Source: Micromonospora sp. KC723
GTDB lineage: Bacteria; Actinomycetota; Actinomycetes; Mycobacteriales; Micromonosporaceae
Direction of reading: 5' to 3'
Assembly: GCF_004348595.1 (NCBI RefSeq)
Contig: NZ_SMKD01000001.1
Span: 1-64,000 of the forward strand
DNA length: 64,000 nucleotides
In this document: positions 26,930 to 39,465 of the stretch, in pieces
Layout: every line of letters starts with the position of its first letter
How positions within the stretch are numbered: the stretch's first letter is position 1
Notes under the pieces: model-generated
Seen by the model: only the letters and a program-made list of their open reading frames with translations
The model's database searches: none
What the model was told of the DNA's origin: nothing
Made by a program: the position numbers and the translations under genes

Positions 26930-28267
26930 TCAGAACCGCTGGTAGAAGACGGGCACCTTGCCCCGCTCGTTCTGGGCGAAGGCGCCCAGGTCGACGTACT
27001 CGACGGTGACGCTCGCGCTCCGTCGCCCGGTGAGGACGGCGTTCAGTTGGAAGTGCGCCCGAGCCTGCTCCAGGAAGGCCTCGGGTGTCGCGCCGGCCGG
27101 GACCGACGGAGCCAGCAGCAGCCGTACGGCGTACCGGGGGAAGTCCCACAGGATCTGTAGTTGACACTGACTGATGTCGCTGACACCCAGCGGTCGCAGT
27201 GCGGCGAGCAGCTGATCCGCCGAGATGGTCCAGACGTCGATGGTGGCGGACTGACCGGCGCGTCCCATGAGGGTGAGAAGCCGGGCCGCGCTGCCGCAGG
27301 CGCACGGGGCCGTCTCGATGCGTGCCCGGTCGCCGATCCGGTAGCGGAACAGCGCCATCCCGGTGTCCTTCAACGGGGTGATCAACAGCTCGCCGACCTC
27401 ACCGTCGGGCACCGGACGCCCGGTCTCCTGGTCGACCACCTCCACGATGACCGCGTCCTCGTGGATGTGGTGGGTGGCGCCCGACTGCCGTGCGCACTGG
27501 TAGCCGATCGGGCCGGTCTCGTTGGTGGAGTACGCGACCGATCGCACGGTGACGTCGGGCAGCGCCTCGGCAACCAGCCGTTCCCGCTCCTGGCCGATCG
27601 CCTCGCCCAGGTAGAGGAAGTGACGCAGCGACCGGAGCTGGTCGGCGGGGGTGCAGGTGAGCACCTCCGTGCCGTAGGCCGGGCTGGCGACGATGGTGTC
27701 CACCTGGTGTGCGGCGATGACGGCGGCGGTCTCCTCCGGGCGGGCGATGCTGCCCAGCGGGAAGGCCAGGGCACCGAGCCGCTCGGCGAGCCCCAGCACG
27801 AACATGAACGCACCGTTGAGGTTGCCGGGGTACATGCAGTTGGCCAGCCGCCGGGGCGGATCAGGCAACAGGGCCCGCAGGCCCCGCATGCCGAGAGTGT
27901 CGACCTGGTGCTTGAACTCCCACGAGTGGAACATGGTCTTGGCCTCGCCGGCGGTGCCGCTGGACCGCAGCACCATGCCCCCGTCCGGCCCGAGGAGAAA
28001 CTCGGTCGACCGGGGCGGCGAGCCGGCTGCCAGCGCCGCCGGGGTCAGGATCGGCATTCGGGGCAGGTCCGCCGGCGTACGCACCTCGGCCAGTTCCGGG
28101 TACCGGGCGCTGACCGCCTCGACCGCACGGGCGGCTGCCACGGTACGGGCGAAGTTCGCCGCCCGGAGGGCCTCGACCTCCTCCGCGCCCAGCACGTCCA
28201 GGTCGGATGCGAGGCGGACCCCCGCCGAGGCTGCCGGGACCGCCTCCGGAACAACCGTCGTGACCAT
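26930..28267 (-). CDS. PaaK-like phenylacetate-CoA ligase family enzyme
   Basis: 445 residues from the ATG at 28267, which follows GGGGGAGC; the in-frame extension to 28354 has no ribosome site. It has the glycine-rich adenylation loop MVLRSSGTAGEAKT near 110, AYSTNETGPIG near 250, and RYRIGDRARIE followed by PCACGS, resembling the zinc site of PaaK enzymes. Such enzymes activate aromatic acids (phenylacetate, hydroxyanthranilate, phenazine precursors). It is first in the minus-strand operon with the oxoamine synthase and acyl ligase, and divergent from the tyrosine-hydroxylase-like gene. An aromatic acid substrate is likely; its identity is unknown. Confidence 0.8.
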   Translation of the reverse strand: MVTTVVPEAVPAASAGVRLASDLDVLGAEEVEALRAANFARTVAAARAVEAVSARYPELAEVRTPADLPRMPILTPAALAAGSPPRSTEFLLGPDGGMVLRSSGTAGEAKTMFHSWEFKHQVDTLGMRGLRALLPDPPRRLANCMYPGNLNGAFMFVLGLAERLGALAFPLGSIARPEETAAVIAAHQVDTIVASPAYGTEVLTCTPADQLRSLRHFLYLGEAIGQERERLVAEALPDVTVRSVAYSTNETGPIGYQCARQSGATHHIHEDAVIVEVVDQETGRPVPDGEVGELLITPLKDTGMALFRYRIGDRARIETAPCACGSAARLLTLMGRAGQSATIDVWTISADQLLAALRPLGVSDISQCQLQILWDFPRYAVRLLLAPSVPAGATPEAFLEQARAHFQLNAVLTGRRSASVTVEYVDLGAFAQNERGKVPVFYQRF

Positions 28268-28772
28268 TCTGCTCCCCCGTAATCCCCGAACCGTCGGTGT
28301 CATCGGGTCTGCCCAGGCCCGACGTCGGACCAACAGTAATATGACGCCCGCCATGGATGACGAAAATCAGTGAGCGGATCAACCAGCGGCTCCGGAATTG
28401 CCGAGGGGCGGGCGGAGCCATCTGTGTATAACGGGGCCCCTGGCGTCGAGTCAAGGCCTTCGCGATCATTCCCACCGGCGCGCGATCATCGGAATTGATT
28501 GGCTTTCCGACCAATCAAACAACCGCACCACGACTGCCTGCGGCGGCACCGGGCAGGCGGCCCCACCAACCCTTGAGGTCTTGGCGCGCCCGCCGGCCCT
28601 GCTGTACGCTCCCGATGGTTTGCACCGAAATTGCCGCGAGTGCCGTCCGATACGACCCGGCGCACATTATTCGAGTGGTCTTATTGGTGACAGATTAACG
28701 CATGCTGATGTGCGTGCTCTTCTCGTACGTCCTGCGCGCACCGCTGTCACCAGTCGAGGAGGGACGCTGACC
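28268..28772. promoter_or_regulatory. Divergent promoter region with an 8-bp inverted repeat
   Basis: A 505-bp gap between the ligase operon (leftwards) and the hydroxylase-like gene (rightwards), lower in GC than its surroundings. TTGATTGG (28495-28502) and CCAATCAA (28511-28518) form a perfect inverted repeat with an 8-bp spacer, a likely operator. CGCGATCAT also occurs twice, 20 bp apart (28461 and 28481). No gene is evident. Confidence 0.55.
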
Positions 28773-29696
28773 GTGACGCTGCCCACCACCGCCGAACGGC
28801 GTCTGCCGGAATGGGAGTTCGGTGGCTACCCGTACGGCCTGATGCCGTTGACGCTGCCCGCGCCCGGACTGCGGTGGCTCTGCGGGGACATGAGTGGGGT
28901 GCTGCGTCAGCAGTCGCTGCTGGATGCCGACGCCGACGCTCCGCTGGATCCCGAGCCGGATTCGACCGACCAACTCCTGTGGTTCCGCTGGATCATCGGC
29001 AACCAGGCGTCGTCGGCGCTGTGGCAACTGCTCGACGACGAGTTGGGCCTGGTGCTCGGCGAGGAGCTGCCGACCGCCTGCCGTAACGCCGCGGCGCTGC
29101 TCGACGGCTACTCGGCACTGCTGATCTACGCCGGGGTGCCCACCCGGGAGGCCTACGCCCGGCTGATCCGCCCGGCGATGGCACTCCAGCACCGCTCCTT
29201 CTCCGGCCGCTGGGCTGTTGACTACGTCCCGGTCATGGCGAAGCTGCAGGCGCTGCGGGCGGCCTACCGGAGCCGACCGGCCCCGGCGGAGGTCGCCCGG
29301 ACGATCGAGGCGAGCCGGACCAACCACCGGGTGCATGTGGCCGTTGCCGCGAAACTCGTGCCGAGCGACGACTCGCTCCTGCGGGCGAATGACGGCCTGG
29401 CCCTGGGCAAGGCCACCGATGAGAACGTGGCTCTCTACGACGCCTTCTACAGCACCGCCCGGGCGGTGACCTCCCGGGAGCGGGTGGTGGAACAACTTCT
29501 CCAGCGGGTTCGCGCCATCAAGCGTGATCTACGCGTCAACGGTTTGTATCCTGACGGCTCCCCCAGTCAGGACGAACGGCCGGCGCACCTGTGGGAGACC
29601 AAGGTCGAGAACGTCGAGGTACGCGTTGAGGAACTGCTACACAAAGCCGCCACGGCGGCGGTCGCCGCACTGCGCAGCCACCCGGCATCGAGCTGA
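28773..29696 (+). CDS. Heme-dependent L-tyrosine 3-hydroxylase-like protein (LmbB2/Orf13 type)
   Basis: 307 residues from a GTG at 28773 preceded by GAGGAGGGA. From memory, the overall pattern (EWEFGGYPYGLMPLTLPAPG at the start, LWFRWIIGNQ near 69-78, RPAMALQHRSFSG near 133-145, and a C-terminal VRAIKRDLRVNGLYP) resembles the heme-histidyl tyrosine hydroxylases of lincomycin, anthramycin and related clusters. His140, His185 and His188 are candidate heme ligands. These enzymes use H2O2 or O2 to add a 3-hydroxyl to tyrosine. No extradiol dioxygenase is nearby, so the proline-forming branch of those pathways is absent. Here 4-aminophenylalanine or a related aromatic is a plausible substrate. Confidence 0.6.
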   Translation: MTLPTTAERRLPEWEFGGYPYGLMPLTLPAPGLRWLCGDMSGVLRQQSLLDADADAPLDPEPDSTDQLLWFRWIIGNQASSALWQLLDDELGLVLGEELPTACRNAAALLDGYSALLIYAGVPTREAYARLIRPAMALQHRSFSGRWAVDYVPVMAKLQALRAAYRSRPAPAEVARTIEASRTNHRVHVAVAAKLVPSDDSLLRANDGLALGKATDENVALYDAFYSTARAVTSRERVVEQLLQRVRAIKRDLRVNGLYPDGSPSQDERPAHLWETKVENVEVRVEELLHKAATAAVAALRSHPASS

Positions 29697-29789
29697 CGGG
29701 AGCTCACGACTGTCGGCGCCGCGCGTCGGACCACTCGACGCAGACGTGCGGAAATTCCACAAGTGTGCGGCGAGGAAAGGATTCGGCCG

Positions 29790-31070
29790 GTGAAGATTGG
29801 CATAGGCAAGTCTCTGGGCGCGTACCGGGAACTGCTGAAGATCCGCGGTGCTCCCGGCTTCGTCATCGCCGGCCTGATCGGCCGGTTTCCCATCTCGATG
29901 CGGGCGCTGGCCGCCATGCTCCTGGTGCTTGCCGCCACCGGCTCGTACGCCACCGCCGGCGCCATCGGCTCCGTGGTGACCCTCTCCAACGCGTTCGCGG
30001 TGCCGGCGCTGGGCCGCCTGTCCGACCGGCGCGGCCAACGCTGGCTGATCTTCACCGCGTTGATCGTCCATGCCGGCGGCCTGATCGCACTGGTCCTGTT
30101 GACCCGGCTGGGCGCCCCGCTGTGGACGCTCTTCGCCGCCGCCGCGGTGTTCGGCGCGTCCGGGCTACCCCTGGGCTCGCTGGTACGTGCCCGGTGGACG
30201 GCCCTGGTCGGCGGCACACCCCGGCAGTCCACGGCGTACGCCCTGGAGGCGTTCATCGACGACATCATCTACCTGACCGGGCCGGTCATCGTCACGCTGC
30301 TCGCGGGATACCTCGCGCCGACCGCCAGCATGCTGGTCATCCTCGGCATGGTGCTGGTCGGCTGGACCGCGCTCGCGCTGCAGCGTTCCACGCAACCCGA
30401 ACTGGCACCGGTCCCCGCCGGCCCGCGCAGGGGCGCGATCAGCGAGCCGGGGCTCCGGGCGCTGCTGCTGGTCTGCCTGGCGCTCGGCGCCTGGCTCGGG
30501 GCCAGCAACGTGGCTCTCGTCGCCTTCGCCGACGAGCAGGGCAACCGGAGTCTGGGCGGCATCCTGATCGGCCTGACGATCCTCGGCGGCATGATCGCCG
30601 GCCTGGTCTACGGCGGCATCACGTGGAACATCCCCCTGGTCCGGCGCCTGCTGGGCACGGCGGTGCTGCTGGGTGTGGGTACGCTGCCCCTGATCTTCGC
30701 GGCCTCTTTCTGGTGGATGGTGCCGTTCGCGGTGATCGCGGGCCTTGCCATCACGCCCACCTTGATCGGTATCTACTCCGTGCTGTCCAACGTCGTACCG
30801 AAGTCCTCGGTCACTGAGGGGTTCGCCTGGATCGCCTCGTCGATCGCGGTCGGCAGCTCCGCCGGCGTGGCCGTCTCCGGCTGGCTGGTCGAGCGCTTCG
30901 ACAGCCGTAGTGCCCTGATCTTCATGGCCGCCGCCGGGCTCCTGTCCCCCCTGGTGGTCGCTGTCAACGAGCGTCTGCTCGGCCGTACCCCGCACGCGGA
31001 GGTCGTGGCGACGGGTGCGCCTGACCGGGTGCCGGTGAAGGAAACGGCGGTCTCCCCCTCGGGGGAGTGA
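29790..31070 (+). CDS. MFS transporter
   Basis: 426 residues from a GTG at 29790 with AGGAAAGGA upstream. About twelve hydrophobic segments span the sequence, with LGRLSDRRGQRWLIF near 70-85 matching the MFS loop 2-3 motif. Length and layout suit drug/proton antiporters. Placed between the hydroxylase-like gene and the chorismate-branch genes, it probably exports the product and gives self-protection. The substrate is inferred from location only. Confidence 0.85.
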   Translation: MKIGIGKSLGAYRELLKIRGAPGFVIAGLIGRFPISMRALAAMLLVLAATGSYATAGAIGSVVTLSNAFAVPALGRLSDRRGQRWLIFTALIVHAGGLIALVLLTRLGAPLWTLFAAAAVFGASGLPLGSLVRARWTALVGGTPRQSTAYALEAFIDDIIYLTGPVIVTLLAGYLAPTASMLVILGMVLVGWTALALQRSTQPELAPVPAGPRRGAISEPGLRALLLVCLALGAWLGASNVALVAFADEQGNRSLGGILIGLTILGGMIAGLVYGGITWNIPLVRRLLGTAVLLGVGTLPLIFAASFWWMVPFAVIAGLAITPTLIGIYSVLSNVVPKSSVTEGFAWIASSIAVGSSAGVAVSGWLVERFDSRSALIFMAAAGLLSPLVVAVNERLLGRTPHAEVVATGAPDRVPVKETAVSPSGE

Positions 31071-31075
31071 GAGGT

Positions 31076-31134
31076 GGCCCACCCCGAGGGTTGGTGGCGG
31101 GCTCAGCCGGCCCGAGCCACCATCGGGGTGGGCC
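31076..31134. terminator. Large nested inverted repeat between convergent genes
   Basis: Outer arms GGCCCACCCCGA (31076-31087) and TCGGGGTGGGCC (31123-31134); inner arms TGGTGGC (31092-31098) and GCCACCA (31116-31122). It begins 5 bp after the transporter stop and overlaps the last codons of the regulator gene on the other strand. It probably ends transcription from both sides. Confidence 0.7.
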
Positions 31135-32485
31135 CGAAGTGCAACGGAAACGTCTGCTGCGCGGCCATGTCGGCGGCGAAGAGCCGGAACAGGACGGGCA
31201 TCCGGTAGCTGCCGGGCACTGGCGTGCCGATCAGCAGACCGACGTCGACCAGGGACTCCAACAGCTCCTCGGCGCCGTGCCACGACAGCCGCATCCTGCT
31301 GGCCAGTGTTTTGGCGTCGGGTTCGCACCCCTGCGTCGCCGAGATCACCCGCCAGGCGGAGGCGGGCAGCGGATCCAGGGTTGCGTACGTGTCACGCAGC
31401 CTTCTGCCCAGTGCCATCTCCCCACAGTCGAACTGCGCCAACCTGCGGGACCTGTCCCGGAGCTGCTCGACGGCGTAGCCGAGACTCCAGCCCGGCCGCA
31501 TCGCGACACAGCCGGCAGCCGTCCAGAGTGCCAGCGGCAGGTGGTCGCAGAGCTCGGCGAGCTGACAGGCCGCCTCGTACTCGGCGGCCACCTGCTCCGG
31601 CCCGACGACCGCTCCGATCAGCGTGAGCGACTGATCCAGCGGCAGGGCGTCGAGGGCGAGGCGTTCCACGCCGTCCAGCCCGGCCAGCCGGTCGCGACTG
31701 GTGACCAGGACCTGGCTGCCGGACGATCCGGCCAGCAGCGGGCGGACCTGCGCCTCGTCGACGGCGTTGTCGAGCAGCACCAGCACCCGGCGGTCGGCCA
31801 GTAGTGACCGGTACAGGGCGGACCGGTGCTGCTCGCTGGTGTTGATCTGGTCGCGGTGGCAGCCGAGGGTCTGGAGGAAGTGCGTGACGATGTCGCGCGC
31901 GTCAATCTGCTGGGACAGATCGGCATACAGCACCCCGTCCCGGAAGTGCGCACCGTGCTGCTGGCCCCAGCGGATGGCCAGGGCGCTCTTGCCGACACCG
32001 ACTGGGCCGCTGATCATCAAGGGTGTCCGGTTGCCGCCGCCGAGGACGAAGCCGCTCAGTCTGGCCAGCTCGGCGCCCCGCCCCGCGAAGTGCCGTGGCC
32101 CGACCGGTAGCTGGGCCGGGATCAGCGGCGCGGCCTCCGCAACCCGCCGGTGTTCGGAGGCGATGTCCTCGCCGACGGCGAACGCCTCGGGCGTGCGCCG
32201 CTGGCGGGATCGGGAGCGTCGTTCCCACCCGGCAACCTCCCGCCAGCGTCGGGCCCATTCTTCCCGGTCGCCACCGCATGCCTCCACCAGCGCGAGGGTG
32301 ACCTGAAGGGTGGGCAGGCTGAAGCCGCTGGCCGCGGCGGACAGCACCGAGGGCGAGAAGTTCGCCCGCCCGGACAGCTTCCGGTACGACGGATTGCCGG
32401 CTTGTTCCCTGAGTCGCCTCAGATCGAGGGCGAACGCCGCGATCGGTCCACCCGCAGGATCCACCGGCCGCTCCGGTCGGCCCAT
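31103..32485 (-). CDS. XRE-type HTH plus NB-ARC ATPase regulator
   Basis: 460 residues. The ATG at 32485 follows GGGGGA. An N-terminal helix-turn-helix (about 20-75: LRRLREQAGNPSYRKLSGRANFSPSVLSAAASG) precedes an NB-ARC module with Walker A SGPVGVGKSALAIRW near 170, Walker B RVLVLLDNAVDEAQVRPLL near 240, and LVTSRDRLAGL. It lacks the long TPR tail of full-size relatives. Such proteins resemble AfsR-type pathway regulators with the DNA-binding domain exchanged. It lies inside the aminophenylalanine cluster, divergent from papB, so it is the probable cluster-situated regulator. Confidence 0.8.
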   Translation of the reverse strand: MGRPERPVDPAGGPIAAFALDLRRLREQAGNPSYRKLSGRANFSPSVLSAAASGFSLPTLQVTLALVEACGGDREEWARRWREVAGWERRSRSRQRRTPEAFAVGEDIASEHRRVAEAAPLIPAQLPVGPRHFAGRGAELARLSGFVLGGGNRTPLMISGPVGVGKSALAIRWGQQHGAHFRDGVLYADLSQQIDARDIVTHFLQTLGCHRDQINTSEQHRSALYRSLLADRRVLVLLDNAVDEAQVRPLLAGSSGSQVLVTSRDRLAGLDGVERLALDALPLDQSLTLIGAVVGPEQVAAEYEAACQLAELCDHLPLALWTAAGCVAMRPGWSLGYAVEQLRDRSRRLAQFDCGEMALGRRLRDTYATLDPLPASAWRVISATQGCEPDAKTLASRMRLSWHGAEELLESLVDVGLLIGTPVPGSYRMPVLFRLFAADMAAQQTFPLHFGPTPMVARAG

Positions 32486-36376
<3,891 letters not shown>

Positions 36377-36429
36377 GAACGCCGGGGGGGTGGGCTCTGT
36401 TCGAGTCCCGGTCTCGTCGCACCGCCATC

Positions 36430-36460
36430 GCCGACCACGGTCATCCCGACCGTGGTCGGC
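36430..36460 (+). terminator. 13-bp perfect hairpin after papC
   Basis: GCCGACCACGGTC and GACCGTGGTCGGC around loop ATCCC, 53 bp after the papC stop. Probably the terminator of the papB-papA-papC transcript. The 210 bp between it and the next remnant hold no gene. Confidence 0.8.
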
Positions 36461-36669
36461 CCACCCCTCCGGTGCCTACAGCGACCCGCGTAGCCGTCCA
36501 CGCCGTGGTCGAATACGACGAAGAGACTCCCGACGATCGCGCTGGGAACGAGGGGCCGGCGGTGGGCAGCACCCGGGGTCGAGGTGTGTGCGAGCGCGAC
36601 GAAAGCTGGACGCCCGGGACCGGGGCCGGTGGTCGTGATCGCACAGCGGCCAATCTCGTCGGCCACCCC

Positions 36670-36960
36670 TCAGTGGGAACTACCCGCAGTGGTCGCGACC
36701 ACCGGTTGCGACGACCCCGGGTACGTGGTCGGCACGGCGTTCCCGTCCCGGATACGGGGCTTGAACCCGGGACACTCGATGAGTGGAGTGTGGGTGCAGG
36801 CGGAGGCGTGGCGGAGGCGTGCCGGAGGCTGTCTCGCATGCGGGTGAGCCGGGCGAGGTCCTGCTCCAACGCTTCGGCCTTCTGCGCCATCCGCTCGCGC
36901 AACTCGGCGTCGCCGGGGATCGCGACGAGGAACCGCGAGATCTGCGCCAGGGTGAACATC
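36670..36960 (-). pseudogene. MerR family regulator, C-terminal remnant with frameshift
   Basis: Reading left from 36960: GMFTLAQISRFLVA and the long helix LRERMAQKAEALEQDLARLTRMRDSLRHA match the MerR dimerisation region. After a net one-base loss near 36810 another frame continues ACTHTPLIECPGFKPRI to a stop at 36670, as in MerR proteins with a C-terminal Cys pair. The N-terminal winged helix (about 70 residues) is missing. Confidence 0.6.
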
Positions 36961-37017
36961 CCCGGGCGGCGATGAGGGGGTCGGCAGCGGTGAACCGGTG
37001 CCGACCCCCTCAGGCGG

Positions 37018-37403
37018 TCACTGCCGGGCGGGTGGTACGACGCGGTACCGCGCGATGTCCTGCTCGGTGCGCGTCCGCTGGAAACCAACCTTCTCCAGAA
37101 CCCGGACCGAGGCAGGGTTCGACAGGTCCACGTTGGCGTAGACGCCGTCGACGCCCGGTGCGGTGAAGGCGCGTTCGGACAGGGCACGTACGGCCTCGGG
37201 GGCATGGCCGCGGCCACACCGGGAGAGCACGACGCCGTACCGGATTTCCAGCGCGCCGTCGATGGGCGGCCAGAACAGACCGATCGACCCGCCCACCAAG
37301 CCGCTGTCCCGCTCGATGATCTGGCGGTGGCCGGCGGGCGCGATCCCGAGGTTACGGCTCCGACGAGGATGAGCAGCACCTCGATCTCGGCGCGTTCCGG
37401 CAT
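37018..37403 (-). pseudogene. GNAT acetyltransferase, internally deleted and frameshifted
   Basis: An ATG at 37403 with GGGAGGG upstream begins MPERAEIEVLL, but the frame then loses meaning. A frame one base off continues APAGHRQIIERDSGLVGGSIGL, then YGVVLSRCGRGHAPEAVRAL and VDLSNPASVRVLEKVGFQ, the GNAT acetyl-CoA site and C-terminus. Roughly 50 residues of the normal N-terminal half are absent, so this is a decayed gene even if the frameshift is an error. Confidence 0.65.
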
Positions 37404-37518
37404 CCGCCCTCCCACCGTCACGTCGTACGCGACGATGGGAGCCGTAGGCGTTCTTGATGCCTTCCCGCGTGCACGCAAAGCAATGCGTCACTGATCGTGT
37501 ACATGTCAGGAGAGAGTC

Positions 37519-38172
37519 ATGGAACTCATCGTTCATGCCTTCATCAGTCTCGACGGCGTCATGCAGGGCCCGGCCGGCGCCGAGGAGGACTCCCGCAACA
37601 CCTTCGAGCGAGGTGGCTGGCTCGTGCCGCACAGCGACGCCGGCCAGCTCAGCCCCGTTGAGGGATGGATGGCCAAGGCCGACGCCATCCTCCTGGGCCG
37701 CACCACCTTCGAGGTGATGCGCAGGTACTGGCAACAGGTGACCGATCCTCACAACCTCGTGGCCACGGTTCTCAACAGGGGACGGAAGTACGTCGTCAGC
37801 AATACCCTGTCCGACAGTGACGCGGCGTGGGGGAACACCACGGTCCTACGCGGCGACATCATCGAACAGGTGCGGCGTGTCAAGGAGCAGCCGGGTGGTG
37901 AGCTGCAGGTGCACGGGAGCTGGCAGTTGGCACGCGCCCTGCACGACGCCGGGCTGGTCGACACCTATCGGTTGCTACAGGTACCGGTCTTCGTCGGTGA
38001 AGGCAAACGCCTGTTCGCCGACGGCGGTATCCCCGCGACGTACCGGATCACCGAGTCGCAGACGCTCAACAAGGGTGCCGGCGCGCTGTCGCTCGTCCTG
38101 CGTCAGGCTCAGTTCGGCACCATCGGCACCGGCGAGTTCGTGGTACGCGAGGGCCAGGAGGCGATCGCTTGA
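37519..38172 (+). CDS. Dihydrofolate reductase family protein (RibD C-terminal domain)
   Basis: 217 residues with AGGAGAGA before the ATG. Pattern: FISLDGVMQGP at the start, DAILLGRTTFEVMRRYW near 55, LQVHGSWQLARALHDAGLVDTYRLLQVPVFVGEGKRLF near 125. This is the DHFR-like RibD C-terminal family, small NADPH-dependent reductases of mostly unknown substrate in actinomycetes. A second member of the family lies at 56726-57304. It stands alone between decayed genes. Confidence 0.85.
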   Translation: MELIVHAFISLDGVMQGPAGAEEDSRNTFERGGWLVPHSDAGQLSPVEGWMAKADAILLGRTTFEVMRRYWQQVTDPHNLVATVLNRGRKYVVSNTLSDSDAAWGNTTVLRGDIIEQVRRVKEQPGGELQVHGSWQLARALHDAGLVDTYRLLQVPVFVGEGKRLFADGGIPATYRITESQTLNKGAGALSLVLRQAQFGTIGTGEFVVREGQEAIA

Positions 38173-38265
38173 GTCCCTCGTGAAACGGTTTCGGACGACC
38201 ACCGGCCGAGCACGGTCAGTCGGGCGTTACGGTGGGCCCTGGGACCTCCGGTTTGGTGGTGGGCG

Positions 38266-38480
38266 TCAGCACCTCGCACCTCGCCGGAGGTCTCGTCTCG
38301 TACCAGCCCCACACCGTGGACAACGCCCGGCGTCGATGGGCCGCAGGTCGTCCACGTCTTCGATGCCGACCGAGATGCGGATGGCGCCGGCGCTGATGCC
38401 GACGGCGCTCAGTCCGCCGGCGCCGAGCTGAAGGTGGGATGTGCTCGCCGGATGCAGGACCAGGGTCTCGTGCCGCCGAG
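38266..38480 (-). pseudogene. Cys/Met metabolism PLP enzyme, C-terminal remnant
   Basis: The translated segment HETLVLHPASTSHLQL, then GISAGAIRISVGIEDVDDL, is the conserved C-terminus of cystathionine gamma-synthase / O-acetylhomoserine sulfhydrylase proteins. The PLP-binding domain and more than 80 percent of the protein are absent. Only this piece remains, so it is not functional. Confidence 0.65.
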
Positions 38481-38641
38481 CGACGGGGCAAGCCGAAGCT
38501 TCTCCGGGAAGGACCGGCCGGCCGCGTATCCCGCCGCTCGCGTACGCCTTTGCCGAAGGTGTTCCAGGGATGTCGAGATCCGGTAGCTTGCGCCGTCCCC
38601 GTGGTGAACGTGACCAGAATGGGTCGTACCAGCATCGAGGA

Positions 38642-38797
38642 GTGCCCCGCCACACCGCGGCGGCGGCGTACCTCCACGAGCGCGACGGCGACCTGGTCAG
38701 GGCGGCACGGCTGTACGCCGAAGCGGCCCACGAGGCACCCAACCTCGCCGAACGCGACCACCTGACCCGTCAGGCAGCCCGACTCAACGCCCACCGG
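38642..38797 (+). pseudogene. Sigma-70 family (SigJ/DUF6596-type) C-terminal remnant
   Basis: The segment AAAAYLHERDGDLVRAARLYAEAA followed by NLAERDHLTRQAARLN matches the helical C-terminus of ECF-like sigma factors with a DUF6596 tail. Sigma regions 2 and 4 are not found upstream. The remnant reads out of its natural end into the antisense of the DoxX gene. Confidence 0.5.
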
Positions 38798-38809
38798 CCG
38801 CGCTGTGGT

Positions 38810-39253
38810 TCAGCCCGCGACGACGGCCACCGCCAGGGCGATGAAGAGCACCTGCTCCACGCTTCGCAAGCCCAGCGGGGTGGCCGGTTCGCCGCCAAGG
38901 GTGAGCTTGCGCCGGGCGGCGTGGATGTTGGCCGGGAACATGGCGACCATGAGCAGCGCCAGCCCGGCGGCGGCCCACCGCGCGGTCGTCGGAACCAACA
39001 GGCCGGCGGCACCCGCGAACTCCAGGATGCCGGTCGCGGTGACCAGTAGGTCGGGGCGGGGCAGCGGCGGCGGCACCATCGCGATCAGGTCGCCGCGGAA
39101 CGACGGAACGAAGTGGGCCACGCCGGTGACGACGAACATCAACGCGAGGCCGACCCGCAGCGCGGGGTGCCAGCCGTCCAGACCGGCCACGCCGAGCAGG
39201 CCGGCCAGACGGGCGGCGCCGAAGCCGAGCAGCAGTGAGATCAGGGGAGCCAT
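38810..39253 (-). CDS. DoxX family membrane protein
   Basis: 147 residues, four hydrophobic segments. Conserved DoxX features: GLALMFVVTGVAHFVPS near 35-50 and ATGILEFAGAAGLLVP near 75-90. GGAGGGCGG precedes the ATG at 39253. DoxX-type proteins are inner-membrane proteins linked to redox stress or quinone use in some bacteria; no specific role is evident here. A 51-residue frame with its own ribosome site lies 21 bp upstream. Confidence 0.85.
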   Translation of the reverse strand: MAPLISLLLGFGAARLAGLLGVAGLDGWHPALRVGLALMFVVTGVAHFVPSFRGDLIAMVPPPLPRPDLLVTATGILEFAGAAGLLVPTTARWAAAGLALLMVAMFPANIHAARRKLTLGGEPATPLGLRSVEQVLFIALAVAVVAG

Positions 39254-39274
39254 GATCCGCCCTCCGGTGCGAGA

Positions 39275-39430
39275 CTAGCCGCTGTAAAGATTCCAGGCGA
39301 GAATCATCTTGTCCATGGCAAGATAGATTGCCGGTCGTGCCGGGAAGAAGGCGGCTGCCGTCGAGAGGCCGACCACGCCTCCGGCGATGAGCCCGAAGGG
39401 CGCCGGTGACCTGTCGGTGATGACAGACAT
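39275..39430 (-). CDS. Possible small membrane protein upstream of DoxX gene
   Basis: 51 residues from an ATG at 39430 with GAGAGGG six bases upstream, ending 21 bp before the DoxX start. One hydrophobic stretch (FGLIAGGVVGLSTAAAFF) suggests a single membrane segment. No family is recognised; it could be a remnant. A palindrome at 39306-39324 lies within it and may instead mark regulatory DNA of the DoxX gene. Confidence 0.3.
   Translation of the reverse strand: MSVITDRSPAPFGLIAGGVVGLSTAAAFFPARPAIYLAMDKMILAWNLYSG
39306..39324. promoter_or_regulatory. Palindrome, possible operator of the DoxX gene
   Basis: ATCTTG and CAAGAT flank TCCATGG, a 19-bp imperfect palindrome 53 bp upstream of the DoxX start. 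Its size suits a TetR- or MarR-type dimer. It also lies inside the small frame 39275-39430. Confidence 0.35.
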
Positions 39431-39465
39431 CAGCGCCCTCTCGCCGTACCAGAACGCACACCTGC

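Noticed and set aside
36395-36420. GTTCGAGTCCCGG, resembling the 3' end of a tRNA and a possible att site
   Set aside because: The T-stem does not pair, there is no integrase gene in the window, and no second copy was noticed.
36740-36790. A tRNA T-arm-like sequence on the minus strand (GGGTTCAAGCCCCG)
   Set aside because: No acceptor or anticodon arms can be built around it, and the bases are explained as coding for the MerR C-terminus (LIECPGFKP).
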